Part shown: positions 27,796 through 36,467 of the stretch, piece after piece
Position numbering within the stretch: the stretch's first letter is position 1
Layout of the letters: each line of letters begins with the position of its first letter
Assembly: GCF_021533215.1 (NCBI RefSeq)
Contig: NZ_JAJNKA010000007.1
Coordinates: 186,001-250,000, forward strand
DNA length: 64,000 nt
Source: Portibacter lacus
Lineage (GTDB): Bacteria > Bacteroidota > Bacteroidia > Chitinophagales > Saprospiraceae
Reading direction: 5' to 3'
Made by a program: the position numbers and the translations under genes
Notes under the pieces: model-generated
The model's database searches: none
What the model was told of the DNA's origin: nothing
The model's input: only the letters and a program-made list of their open reading frames with translations

Positions 27796-28914
27796 TTATT
27801 CAAAGGTGATTACACTTTTAGCATTCTTGCCAAGCAATAAATCATCAAAAGCCATAGCCAATTCTTCTAATCGATAGGATCGAGTAATCATTTCATCTAA
27901 TTTCAATGAACCGTTTTTATACAGCCGCATTAACTTAGGGAAATCAATCTGTGGCCTGCATTTACCATATAATGGATTGATATAAATTTTATCCCATTCG
28001 AAGAGACGCATGTCCATCGTAATTTCTTCTTCTATTCCACTTACTTGAACAGCAGTCCCAGCATTTCTAATCATGGCTAATGGAGCAGCTCCTAGTTGTG
28101 GAATGGCAGTGCACTCAAAAGCGTAATCAGCGCCACGTCCTCCCAACATATCTACCACCTTATGTGATGCCGCGATTAAGCCTTTATCCTCTTTTTCAGC
28201 TAAGATCGTATGTGTTGCTCCAAAATTCATAGCCAACTGCAGCTTTTCTGGATTGATATCAATGGCAATTATCATCGCAGCACCTGATATCCGACAAGCT
28301 TGAATCACGTTTAACCCAACACCACCGCAACCTAGTACCACAGCAGAACTTCCGGCTTTTAATTGAGCTGAATTAACTACAGAGCCGTATCCCGTCATCA
28401 CACCACAACTAATTATCGCAGCTGCTGAGAAATTAAGGTCATCATCATTTACCTTGACTAAAGCAGACTCTTTGACGATAGTGAATTCACTCATTGTGCC
28501 AAGATTAAAAGAACGCTCGATATTTTGACCTTTCCATTTCGATCCTTCTATATGAGCATGACCTTGTGTATAGCCATTTCCACCTGCAACAACTGGAGAA
28601 TTATTTTCACAAATATGCTGATTGCCTTCTTGACACTGAAAACATGTCATACATGGTGTTGCCCAATTTAGAATAACTTGATCACCAATTTTGAAATCCG
28701 AAACCTCCTTTCCGACTTGATAAACAATTCCTGCTCCTTCATGACCCATAACTATAGGCTTTCCCCAAGTAAGGGAATCATAGTCCGTATGACATAAACC
28801 AGCCGCCTTCATTTGCACTATAACCTCATCTGACTGTGGATCACTAAGCATCACTTTCTCAATGGTAAAATTTCCATCTCCGTGTGCAACCGCACTTTTC
28901 GATTCTAAAGGCAT
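27796..28914 (-). CDS. Zinc-dependent alcohol dehydrogenase, class III-like
   Basis: A 372-residue MDR-family dehydrogenase. Catalytic zinc ligands are Cys41 (GLCHTD) and His58-Glu59 (GHEGAG). The structural zinc set is Cys88, Cys91, Cys94 and Cys102 (PCMTCFQCQEGNQHIC). The Rossmann motif is GCGGVGLNV, followed by IAIDINPEKL (Asp favouring NAD). Length and layout suit the S-hydroxymethyl-thiol dehydrogenase group, which oxidises formaldehyde bound to a thiol, but aryl alcohol dehydrogenases share them. It heads a two-gene operon with the esterase. Confidence 0.87.
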   Translation of the reverse strand: MPLESKSAVAHGDGNFTIEKVMLSDPQSDEVIVQMKAAGLCHTDYDSLTWGKPIVMGHEGAGIVYQVGKEVSDFKIGDQVILNWATPCMTCFQCQEGNQHICENNSPVVAGGNGYTQGHAHIEGSKWKGQNIERSFNLGTMSEFTIVKESALVKVNDDDLNFSAAAIISCGVMTGYGSVVNSAQLKAGSSAVVLGCGGVGLNVIQACRISGAAMIIAIDINPEKLQLAMNFGATHTILAEKEDKGLIAASHKVVDMLGGRGADYAFECTAIPQLGAAPLAMIRNAGTAVQVSGIEEEITMDMRLFEWDKIYINPLYGKCRPQIDFPKLMRLYKNGSLKLDEMITRSYRLEELAMAFDDLLLGKNAKSVITFE

Positions 28915-29022
28915 TGTTGTATTTTAATCATTAGATAAATGAAGTTCATTCAATGTAATTATACAAGGAAAGTTACGAAAAAATACAAGTTTAAATCTAC
29001 ATGAGGTTTTTATGAACATTGG

Positions 29023-30492
29023 CTACTCCATGTCCGCTTTGGCTTTCTGCATTTTTTTTATCAATAATAGAGCTGTAATTAATTGAGGATCTTGGTCAAA
29101 AACTCTATCTGTTATTGTAGGAACTACAACGATATTGGGATTAACAGGTTCATCTTCCAAATTGTAGCAAGCCGTATATAATTTGGTAGTAGACATCGCA
29201 GCAACTATACTTGTTCTAGGTAGTTCTTTAAATATGGCATTCGCTCTAAAAATTTTAGTTCCACCGGTCGGTTCTCCAATAATGAATCCCATTGTATAAC
29301 ACTGAAATGTAGAAGCAAATGCTGAGGAAGCTGAATATGACTTTCTGTCTATTAGCAAGTAACAATCACCAGTGAACTCATAAGTTTCCATGATGGGGGT
29401 TTCATTAAAAAATAAATCTTCGTCCACGTAACTATCAAGCTTGCCATATAGTACCGATGACAAATCAACATAATGTCTTTTTTGTTCTAAAATAACGTTG
29501 CCACTCCTTAAGCTGGGGTTACGTCGCGTAAAATAATTACGATATGGATAGCTAATCTTCATACTAGATTTTGCCATCGTTTTAAAATAACCATTATGTA
29601 TATAATGAAACAATTCAGATGCAATTTTAGGCCAACCTCCGTAATTTCCTCTTACATCTATAATTAAAGAATGGATGTTGTTTTTCTTGATTTGCTTAAA
29701 AGTTTTATTCAGAAAAAAATTGTATTTGTCAATATCAGAAACCGAAAATGAAAAGATATCTATTTTTCCAACTCCTGGTTCTAGAATAGTAAATTCATAC
29801 GGTTCTCCTATACCAATCTTTTTTTCTCGTTCTTCTCTATTATCTTTTTTTTGTTTTTTCCAATCTTTAAAGGGTATGCTTGGAATGATAACTTCAGAAT
29901 TAGCGGTCTTAAATTTCAGATTACTAGATTGTTTAAAGATGAGATATAGCATTAGTTCGAAAGACTCTGTAATCTTATCATTTCTGAATGGAATCGTTTC
30001 ATACGAAATATAAGGATTGAGTGCATTTATCATGGAATCTACAGACATTCCATTTATTTCTAGAATCTGGACTCCTAATGGCAAGTTTTCATCACCATAT
30101 GATTTGATAATGAATAATTCATTCTTATTGGTCACAAAGATTTCATAAGGAAAGACACCATGTTTTTTCATTAAATTTTTAAGCCAATGTCGTGGCATGG
30201 AAAGCCGACTATGTCCGTCACTGATAGCAGCTACAATTCTAGAAAGATTTTTATAAAAATCGACTTCATCCAATTCTTTGGTAATGTTTTGCTTTACTAC
30301 ATCAACAATTTGATTAAAATCTTCTTCTGTTATTTTCGCAAATGGATCAGGATGAGCATCTACCATATCTAAAAGTTCTTTCAAGTCCTTTTCCATTTTT
30401 TTAGGACTATGTGTATTGAACTCTACTTGTCCAACCGTTATCGATTGAATAAAAACAAAAATTGTAATAGTGAGTAATAATCTGTTTTTCAT
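29023..30492 (-). CDS. Secreted S41-family peptidase-like protein
   Basis: A 489-residue protein with a signal peptide (1-21). Residues ~235-440 resemble the C-terminal processing protease core. HSLIIDVRGNYGGW is the conserved strand-loop, and LLIDRKSYSASSAFASTF (Ser cluster 387-390) carries the expected nucleophile; FIIGEPTGG follows. Residues ~30-110 form the helical N-terminal part, with SDGHSRLSMP as in the family. The PDZ region is poorly marked (PLGVQILEINGMSVDSMI at ~138-155). Substrate unknown. It is flanked by non-coding DNA on both sides and is probably monocistronic. Confidence 0.82.
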   Translation of the reverse strand: MKNRLLLTITIFVFIQSITVGQVEFNTHSPKKMEKDLKELLDMVDAHPDPFAKITEEDFNQIVDVVKQNITKELDEVDFYKNLSRIVAAISDGHSRLSMPRHWLKNLMKKHGVFPYEIFVTNKNELFIIKSYGDENLPLGVQILEINGMSVDSMINALNPYISYETIPFRNDKITESFELMLYLIFKQSSNLKFKTANSEVIIPSIPFKDWKKQKKDNREEREKKIGIGEPYEFTILEPGVGKIDIFSFSVSDIDKYNFFLNKTFKQIKKNNIHSLIIDVRGNYGGWPKIASELFHYIHNGYFKTMAKSSMKISYPYRNYFTRRNPSLRSGNVILEQKRHYVDLSSVLYGKLDSYVDEDLFFNETPIMETYEFTGDCYLLIDRKSYSASSAFASTFQCYTMGFIIGEPTGGTKIFRANAIFKELPRTSIVAAMSTTKLYTACYNLEDEPVNPNIVVVPTITDRVFDQDPQLITALLLIKKMQKAKADME

Positions 30493-30671
30493 GGCAGTTT
30501 GTAAGTCAATATTGGTAATGAATGATTCTACATCATTTAATAAAAATAAGAGCTCATAAATTAAAATATGTTACCTCTGACAGAAGACAAGATAGTAAAG
30601 TTGAAAATAAAAAGTATCCGTTGGATAAGCATAAAATTTCAAGAAAGACGAAGGAGTAAAAGATGAAATAC

Positions 30672-31796
30672 TTAACCTTTATAAAAGTTTTTTCCATGTG
30701 TCAATGAAATAATGCGCTTGTTTAAAAAAGGAAAGATATTAAGTAAACTGATTCCAATATCTGCAGTTTTTTCCTTTCTAAAAGCGCTTTGAATACTTCT
30801 ACCAACTGCCATTCTCTTGCTAAAGTGATGGTTCCAAGATTTATCATATTCCAAGTATAAATCAGCATCCGAAATTTGATTATTAAAGTATTGTTGGATT
30901 AATTGTCCTAGGATATATGATCCGTGGAGTGCCATAGACATGCCGTTCCCACACAATGGTGTGATTAATCCTGCTGCATCACCGACATATATAATTTTTT
31001 CATGAACTAATGCTTTCTTCTTGAATGCAATATTAGACACTGCAATCGGTTTTTGATACAACATATCTGCATGCTCGAAAACGGCTGCAATCTCGCTATT
31101 CTGAAAGAGGATTTCATCTTCCATCTGAGCAATGCTATTATTGGATGCACGAAGATTTTGGGTATGACTTAAGTAGCAGATCGATACCCAGTCTTTTTCA
31201 AGCCGGCATACCCCACAATAACCATCTTTGAAATTATGAATGCTTATCAATTCTTCTGGATAATTAGGCAGGCGAGCGTGGTATTTGATACCTAAGTAAT
31301 TATTTCCTTGGTCATCTTCAAGCTTATTTTTTCCTGATAGATTAGATTGTTTACCAAAAGCTGAGACTAGAATTTCGCACTGATAGTCCCCTGCTTTAGT
31401 TTTTATATAATGCACGTTATCAATATATTGAGAAGATTGAACTGAAGTATTTTCGAGAATCATAGCACCATGTGTTTTGGCTATTTTCATCAATTCATTA
31501 TCCATTGTATATCTAGAAAGACCGATTCCCCCTAATGGCAGATCTACAGTTAATTGCTTTCCTGAAACATTGGTCATTCGAAGTTTGTCGATTTCTGCAG
31601 GAACCATTAGCTTGTAATCAAAACCTAGACTTTCTAAAAAGGGTAATGATTCTCGAGAAAGGTATTCGCCACACAATTTATGGAACGGGAATTCTTTTTT
31701 TTCAAATAATACCGTAGAAATGCCTGCTCTGCTTGCCTGAATTGCTAATGACAATCCTGCTAATCCTCCTCCCACTATGCCTAGTTGGTAATTCAT
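30672..31796 (-). CDS. FAD-dependent oxidoreductase of the geranylgeranyl-reductase/UbiH-like type
   Basis: A 374-residue flavoprotein. GIVGGGLAGLSLAIQASRAG near residue 6 binds FAD, and VGDAAGLITPLCGNGMSMAL near 270 is the second FAD motif of the group. I start it at the ATG at 31796, which shares ATGA with the stop of the methyltransferase gene; the longer frame from 31835 would overlap that gene. It is the last gene of the type III polyketide synthase operon, so it most likely hydroxylates, oxidises or reduces the polyketide. There is no signal peptide. Confidence 0.85.
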   Translation of the reverse strand: MNYQLGIVGGGLAGLSLAIQASRAGISTVLFEKKEFPFHKLCGEYLSRESLPFLESLGFDYKLMVPAEIDKLRMTNVSGKQLTVDLPLGGIGLSRYTMDNELMKIAKTHGAMILENTSVQSSQYIDNVHYIKTKAGDYQCEILVSAFGKQSNLSGKNKLEDDQGNNYLGIKYHARLPNYPEELISIHNFKDGYCGVCRLEKDWVSICYLSHTQNLRASNNSIAQMEDEILFQNSEIAAVFEHADMLYQKPIAVSNIAFKKKALVHEKIIYVGDAAGLITPLCGNGMSMALHGSYILGQLIQQYFNNQISDADLYLEYDKSWNHHFSKRMAVGRSIQSAFRKEKTADIGISLLNIFPFLNKRIISLTHGKNFYKG

Positions 31797-32470
31797 TTTC
31801 TCAGTAAAGTTGTGTATCGAAAAGCCCAATTCCAATGAACTTCGCTTTGTGGATCAAAACGTTTCCATTCCTTGGCTTTAAACGAACGAAGAACTGATAA
31901 ACAAGCATCGTTTTTAACTAAGTGTGAATGAGAAAACCACTTTGTCAAGTATTTGATTGAATAGTAAGCTAGAAAATGTCGGTGCAGATCATTGACAACT
32001 ACACCTATTGTTGAATTTTTTCTAGACCAAGCTATATATCCTGATAATTGATCATCATTAAGATGATGGGTGAATAAACATGAATTTATCACATCGAATT
32101 GTTCATCCACCAGTCGGTAATCGCTGGTGATGTACCGAATGTTATCATAAGCTTTAGTTTTCTCCATCGCATACTGGATACACTCCGCTTTCATATCAAT
32201 ACCAACCAGTTCTACTTCCAAATTTCTTGCTCTACACCATTTAGCAATTTCAATTAAATGGTGTCCACCTCCACATCCGACATCCGCTATTTTAATTTTC
32301 CCTTTATGGCCACTAAGTAGCTTTTTTAATCCATATCGTGTAGCGTTGTAACCACCGAGCCAAGTATTGACAAAATGCAACTCATTAAGCGTGATTTCAA
32401 TATCTCTAAATGGAATATTTTCTGCGTCTAGCAGTTCCTTTTCGAATGATCTTTTAGTAAAATCAGGCAT
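31793..32470 (-). CDS. Class I SAM-dependent methyltransferase of a type III PKS operon
   Basis: A 225-residue methyltransferase. Motif I is IADVGCGGGHHLIEIA, and ELVGIDMKAECIQYA is the SAM ribose-binding Asp strand. Its start overlaps the polyketide synthase stop by 8 bp, and its stop overlaps the oxidoreductase start by 4 bp, so the three are translationally coupled. The inferred job is O- or C-methylation of the polyketide. Part of the C-terminal half (VVVNDLHRHFLAYYSIKYL) is hydrophobic and may contact a lipid-like substrate. Confidence 0.88.
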   Translation of the reverse strand: MPDFTKRSFEKELLDAENIPFRDIEITLNELHFVNTWLGGYNATRYGLKKLLSGHKGKIKIADVGCGGGHHLIEIAKWCRARNLEVELVGIDMKAECIQYAMEKTKAYDNIRYITSDYRLVDEQFDVINSCLFTHHLNDDQLSGYIAWSRKNSTIGVVVNDLHRHFLAYYSIKYLTKWFSHSHLVKNDACLSVLRSFKAKEWKRFDPQSEVHWNWAFRYTTLLRK

Positions 32471-33551
32471 ATCTTAAAAGTGCGGTTTCAGTTGTTAATC
32501 CAGGACCAAAAGCAGCTGTAAAGATGTATTCACCTTTGGTTTTATTTTCAGCTTCCTGCATGGATTTCAGAACAAATAGAATAGTTGGTGATGACATATT
32601 TCCATAATCTTTTAATACCTTCCTACTCGCATTCAATTCTCCATTCTCAAGGGCAAATTCATGTTCTATATTATCTAGAATTCGCTTTCCTCCTGGATGA
32701 ATGGCCCAATGCTGCAGTTCTTCAAACGCTATTCCATATTTAGAAACAATACTATCCAGAATATCCTTAAATCCTGCTTTTAGTAATTTAGGCACATAAG
32801 AACTGAGTTGCATTAAAAAACCTGAAGAGGTGATGTTCCAACTCATATCTTCTTCACCTTTATTATTGATGTCGGAGTGAAAACCGCTAATCTGTAGAGA
32901 CTGCTCACTTATTTTATTTCCTGTGACAATAGTCGCTGCTGCTCCATCTGCAAAAAGCATATTTGATAGGTTGTAATCCGCTGAAATGGTATTCTGAAAA
33001 TGTAATGTGCACAATTCAACGGAAACCACTAGGACACGAGCATCAGTATCTGCTCTACAAATTGTATCTGCTAACTTCAGTCCATTTATCGCTGCAAAGC
33101 AACCCATGAAATTGATATTAAATCGTTGAATACTTTTTGATAAGTTCAATGTTTTTATAATTTCCGCGTCCATTCCTGGGGCAGACATTCCTGTACATGA
33201 AATGGTAATTAAGTGCGTTATTTCTGAGTTAGGAATAGTAGAATCTTCTAAGCAATTTTGGATAGCTTCCAAAGCTAAAGGCAATGCTGATTTGTCGTAA
33301 ACGGAGAGTCTATTTTCGACATTAGGATTATACTGGTTATTAGTATTATAAAATCTCTCTTCGCCATTAGTAGCAGAAAAATCGGGCAAAACTGAATATC
33401 TGGTTTCGATTCCACTTTTTTTATAAAGATAGCGAAGTACTTTTTTCTCCTTGTCAGGGTATGGAATGGTATCCACCATGTAATCGTAAATGTCCATTTG
33501 ATCGGACTTATAAAGGGGATTGGCGATGCCAATGGTATTGATATAGCTCAT
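32463..33551 (-). CDS. Type III polyketide synthase (chalcone/stilbene synthase family)
   Basis: A 362-residue thiolase-fold homodimeric enzyme that extends an acyl-CoA starter with malonyl-CoA. The full triad is visible: Cys151 in FMGCFAAINGLKLA, His285 in WAIHPGGKR, and Asn318 in YGNMSSPTILF. The family strand ISCTGMSAPGMD lies at ~118-128. The C terminus retains the FGPGLTTET loop. Bacterial relatives make alkylpyrones, alkylresorcinols or tetrahydroxynaphthalene. The starter unit cannot be read from the sequence. It is the first gene of a three-gene operon with a methyltransferase and an FAD enzyme. Confidence 0.93.
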   Translation of the reverse strand: MSYINTIGIANPLYKSDQMDIYDYMVDTIPYPDKEKKVLRYLYKKSGIETRYSVLPDFSATNGEERFYNTNNQYNPNVENRLSVYDKSALPLALEAIQNCLEDSTIPNSEITHLITISCTGMSAPGMDAEIIKTLNLSKSIQRFNINFMGCFAAINGLKLADTICRADTDARVLVVSVELCTLHFQNTISADYNLSNMLFADGAAATIVTGNKISEQSLQISGFHSDINNKGEEDMSWNITSSGFLMQLSSYVPKLLKAGFKDILDSIVSKYGIAFEELQHWAIHPGGKRILDNIEHEFALENGELNASRKVLKDYGNMSSPTILFVLKSMQEAENKTKGEYIFTAAFGPGLTTETALLRYA

Positions 33552-34219
33552 TTATTGTTTTATCGATGGAGTAAAATAAGACGTAATGTTGGAATGCATA
33601 GTAGGAAACTTTAGATATTTTATAAAGATTACGAGGATTGCAGTGTGAATGGGTTTTTCATAGCATTATAATCGGAGGTGTTTTAGTGGATAATGGAGAG
33701 ATGAGAGTGGATAATGGAAAGTGAAAATAAATTCCCGCTGATTACCCAGATTTCCGCAGATTTTTAGAATACTAGCTCCAGAGGAGCTACACCTTTGTAA
33801 CCTTAACCATTCTGACTAATTTAAGCTCCAGAGGAGCGACACCTTACGTTATGCTCTATACTTAAATAAAAAAGGGGTTCCCGCAGATTATGCAGATTTC
33901 CGCAGATTTTTTTAATAGTGGAGATTTGAAAATGGAGAGATGAGAGTTGAGAATGAACAGTGAAAAAAGGTTTCCCGGTGATAATGCAGATTTCCGCAGA
34001 TTTTCAGAATACTAGCTCCAGAGGAGCTACACCTTACGTTATGCTCTATACTTAAATAAAAAAGGGTTTCCCGCAGATTATGCAGATTTCCGCAGATTTT
34101 TAATATTTATACTTATTCGTGTTTTAGATGATGGTGGAGAATTGAGAGTGAACAGTGAAAAAAGATTTCTGCAGATTTTCAGAATACTCCCTTCAGAGGA
34201 GCGACACCTTGTTACTCAC
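33552..34219. repeat. Mosaic of short palindromic and direct repeats
   Basis: This ~670-bp gap is built from repeated blocks. One block is AGCTCCAGAGGAGC followed by (T/G)ACACCTT: copies at 33774-33795, 33824-33845 and 34014-34035, and a degenerate one at about 34188-34210. Its core GCTCC/GGAGC is an inverted repeat. A second block of the type CCCGCAGATTATGCAGAT followed by TTCCGCAGA recurs at about 33733-33765, 33880-33910, 33973-34003 and 34068-34100. A third, ACGTTATGCTCTATAC then TTAAATAAAAAAGG, occurs at about 33846 and 34036. Both main blocks reappear at 60290-60800. No coding frame is present. Confidence 0.8.
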
Positions 34220-35638
34220 CTACTCTCCTTTTAGTATCTCCTCATGCACCACATTCCCATCTACATCATAATGGCTAAAATTGATAAACGGAAGATCGTT
34301 TTCTCGATATACAGATACATATAGAAATCCACCTTTAACCCTTAGAAATTTGTGCTCTGGTCTTACATCTTCTTGACTCCAACCTTGAGCATGAACATCA
34401 CTCGTCGGACCTTGACTGAATTCCATTAATCCAGTTTCTAAATCCTGTGAAACATATTGCCAGTGGCGATCACCATTAACCACATAAGTGTTCTTCTGAG
34501 TTGATAACAAATTTCTTAGCCATGTTCCTTCCGTTTGAAAAGCTTTATTAGAATGATTATCATTCTTACCCTTATCTCTGTCAGGTCCAACAACTGGCGT
34601 CGGAGACATCAAAATTTTAAAAGTTGCATCAGACTCTTCAATAGAATTCTTTAACCAAGCGCGCTGCTCCTCACCAAAAATGGACTTACTTTCTCCATCG
34701 ACCATTTTATTATCACTCCGAAATTCACGACCTTCAACCAACCATACTTCCAGATCCTTTCCCCAACGAATACTACGAAACGGTTTATCAATCAGTGGCA
34801 CTTGCTCATACCATATTTGCAATGCATCTTCAAAGGTTAGCTCTCCATATGGCTCTGATTCAGGAGTAGCATCATCTCTCAGAATATCATGGTCATCCTT
34901 CTGTAGATAGGAAGGAATATTCCTATAAAAATCTATCAGCGAAGGCCAAGAATTAATCGCATGCCATTTGTGCCTTGCTAATTCAACATTGAAAGATAAA
35001 GGTCCTTTCTTATCATAATATACATAATCACCTGTCTGGCAATGAAATGAAGGTTCTAATTTTCGCATATTATCATAAGCCTTAAAACCTCTAATAGGAT
35101 CATCATAATCCCAGAAATACTGACAAGTGGAAGAAGTGAATCCAACTGATACAATACTTTCCTTATCTGGTGCAGTCTTAAATTGACCTGTGATTTCACT
35201 AATTTCTTCTTCTTTGTTCTTTCTACCTTCTATTAAAACTTGATAGGAAGTATTCGGTTCAAGGTCTTGTACCGGTATCATTATCGTAAAATCTCTGTAA
35301 GGTGATACATGCTTCCACCCTTTCACAATTTTATCAGTAGCGCTAGTTAGCGTCACCTGCACTTCCCCAAATGTGCCTTCTACGGCGCCATCCATTTCTG
35401 TAACAGGCATATCATTATCGAAGTCAATCGGTCCTCTAAACGGTGCCGCTTTTTGCTGGTGCTTAATTGGTACTGCTTTTGGAAACTTACATAATCGAGT
35501 CCAAATTACAGCACTTGTAGCACTAACTTCTTGAATTTTTAATCCATTCGTGAAATATACCTTACTACTTTCCTTGGTAAATGACATTGACGAAGTAAAA
35601 ATTAACCCAAGTATCAATGCTTTTAGAAATCCATTCAT
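34220..35638 (-). CDS. PhoD-like phosphodiesterase / alkaline phosphatase
   Basis: A 472-residue exported metallophosphoesterase (signal peptide 1-20). A fibronectin-like N-terminal domain (~25-155) precedes the catalytic domain. Metal-binding motifs include FHCQTGDYVYYD, LQKDDHDILRDD and VVNGDRHWQYVSQD, which match the PhoD set (GD, the N/DDHD box and GDRH). Such enzymes release phosphate from phosphodiesters such as teichoic acid or nucleotides. Seven bases separate it from the upstream SASA esterase gene, so they form an operon. It may dephosphorylate or deblock a substrate used by the neighbouring glycoside hydrolase. Confidence 0.85.
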   Translation of the reverse strand: MNGFLKALILGLIFTSSMSFTKESSKVYFTNGLKIQEVSATSAVIWTRLCKFPKAVPIKHQQKAAPFRGPIDFDNDMPVTEMDGAVEGTFGEVQVTLTSATDKIVKGWKHVSPYRDFTIMIPVQDLEPNTSYQVLIEGRKNKEEEISEITGQFKTAPDKESIVSVGFTSSTCQYFWDYDDPIRGFKAYDNMRKLEPSFHCQTGDYVYYDKKGPLSFNVELARHKWHAINSWPSLIDFYRNIPSYLQKDDHDILRDDATPESEPYGELTFEDALQIWYEQVPLIDKPFRSIRWGKDLEVWLVEGREFRSDNKMVDGESKSIFGEEQRAWLKNSIEESDATFKILMSPTPVVGPDRDKGKNDNHSNKAFQTEGTWLRNLLSTQKNTYVVNGDRHWQYVSQDLETGLMEFSQGPTSDVHAQGWSQEDVRPEHKFLRVKGGFLYVSVYRENDLPFINFSHYDVDGNVVHEEILKGE

Positions 35639-35645
35639 GTTGTTC

Positions 35646-36413
35646 TTATTTCAATAATTTTACCATTTCTGCAGCATACCTTTTCCCCAATTTACGCTGA
35701 CTTTCTGAATCAAAGTGTGTATCATCAACTGTGGATGTATTTTCAACAGTTACAACAGCTGTATTTTCCACTTCACTTGGAAGTTCAAGTATCATCTTAT
35801 TAAACGGAATTCTGCTTGGATTATCGGGTGATAATTGTCCAACCACAAATGGCAAATTAGGTCTATTTAAATCTTTTCGAAATGAGGCAATTAGTGCTGA
35901 AATTTTAGGGATATATTCATCATAATCACTAGCATCTGATTCTCCTTGATGCCATATGATGCCTTTGATTTCACCATAATTCATAGCGAATTGAGCTCGA
36001 TTAATAGCATCGATGTAAAACGGATCATTGGGTTCCCATTCGGTAATCGAAGAACCACCTTTTGCATTGACAACTAATCCAATTTTTCTAGCTGAATTAA
36101 GCATAGACATTTCCTTCGCAAAATAATAACTTGGACTCAATTTCTGCATGGATAAATTCTTTCTGATTGTTGAGTATTTATTCATAGGATTAGCAGCTTT
36201 TTCCCAAGGGAAACCATCATTCCCATTGAAGAGAAAGACATTTTCTAGACTATCTAGATCTTGATTTTCTATGGTGGCGCGACCAGCCATATTGGATTGA
36301 CCTATACATAAATAGATGTCCATTCCTTTTGAATTCTTACTCGCCAATTTTTGAGGACTATTACATTGACATAAAAAAATCGAAACAATGAATAGATAAA
36401 AGAAGTTTTTCAT
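35646..36413 (-). CDS. SASA-type carbohydrate acetylesterase lipoprotein
   Basis: A 255-residue SGNH hydrolase of the sialate O-acetylesterase-like family (PF03629 type). The nucleophile block is GQSNMAGR (Ser40), WHQGESDASDY is the second conserved block, and DDTHFD near the end supplies Asp and His. A lipoprotein signal ends at LCQCNSPQ, so it is anchored to a membrane. It likely removes acetyl groups from xylan-like or other acetylated glycans. It lies 7 bp upstream of the PhoD-like gene and 54 bp downstream of the large NPCBM protein. Confidence 0.85.
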   Translation of the reverse strand: MKNFFYLFIVSIFLCQCNSPQKLASKNSKGMDIYLCIGQSNMAGRATIENQDLDSLENVFLFNGNDGFPWEKAANPMNKYSTIRKNLSMQKLSPSYYFAKEMSMLNSARKIGLVVNAKGGSSITEWEPNDPFYIDAINRAQFAMNYGEIKGIIWHQGESDASDYDEYIPKISALIASFRKDLNRPNLPFVVGQLSPDNPSRIPFNKMILELPSEVENTAVVTVENTSTVDDTHFDSESQRKLGKRYAAEMVKLLK

Positions 36414-36467
36414 ATATGTCTTATAAGTTGTCTAATAATTATATAGCCTTCAAAGGCAAAATAGTAT

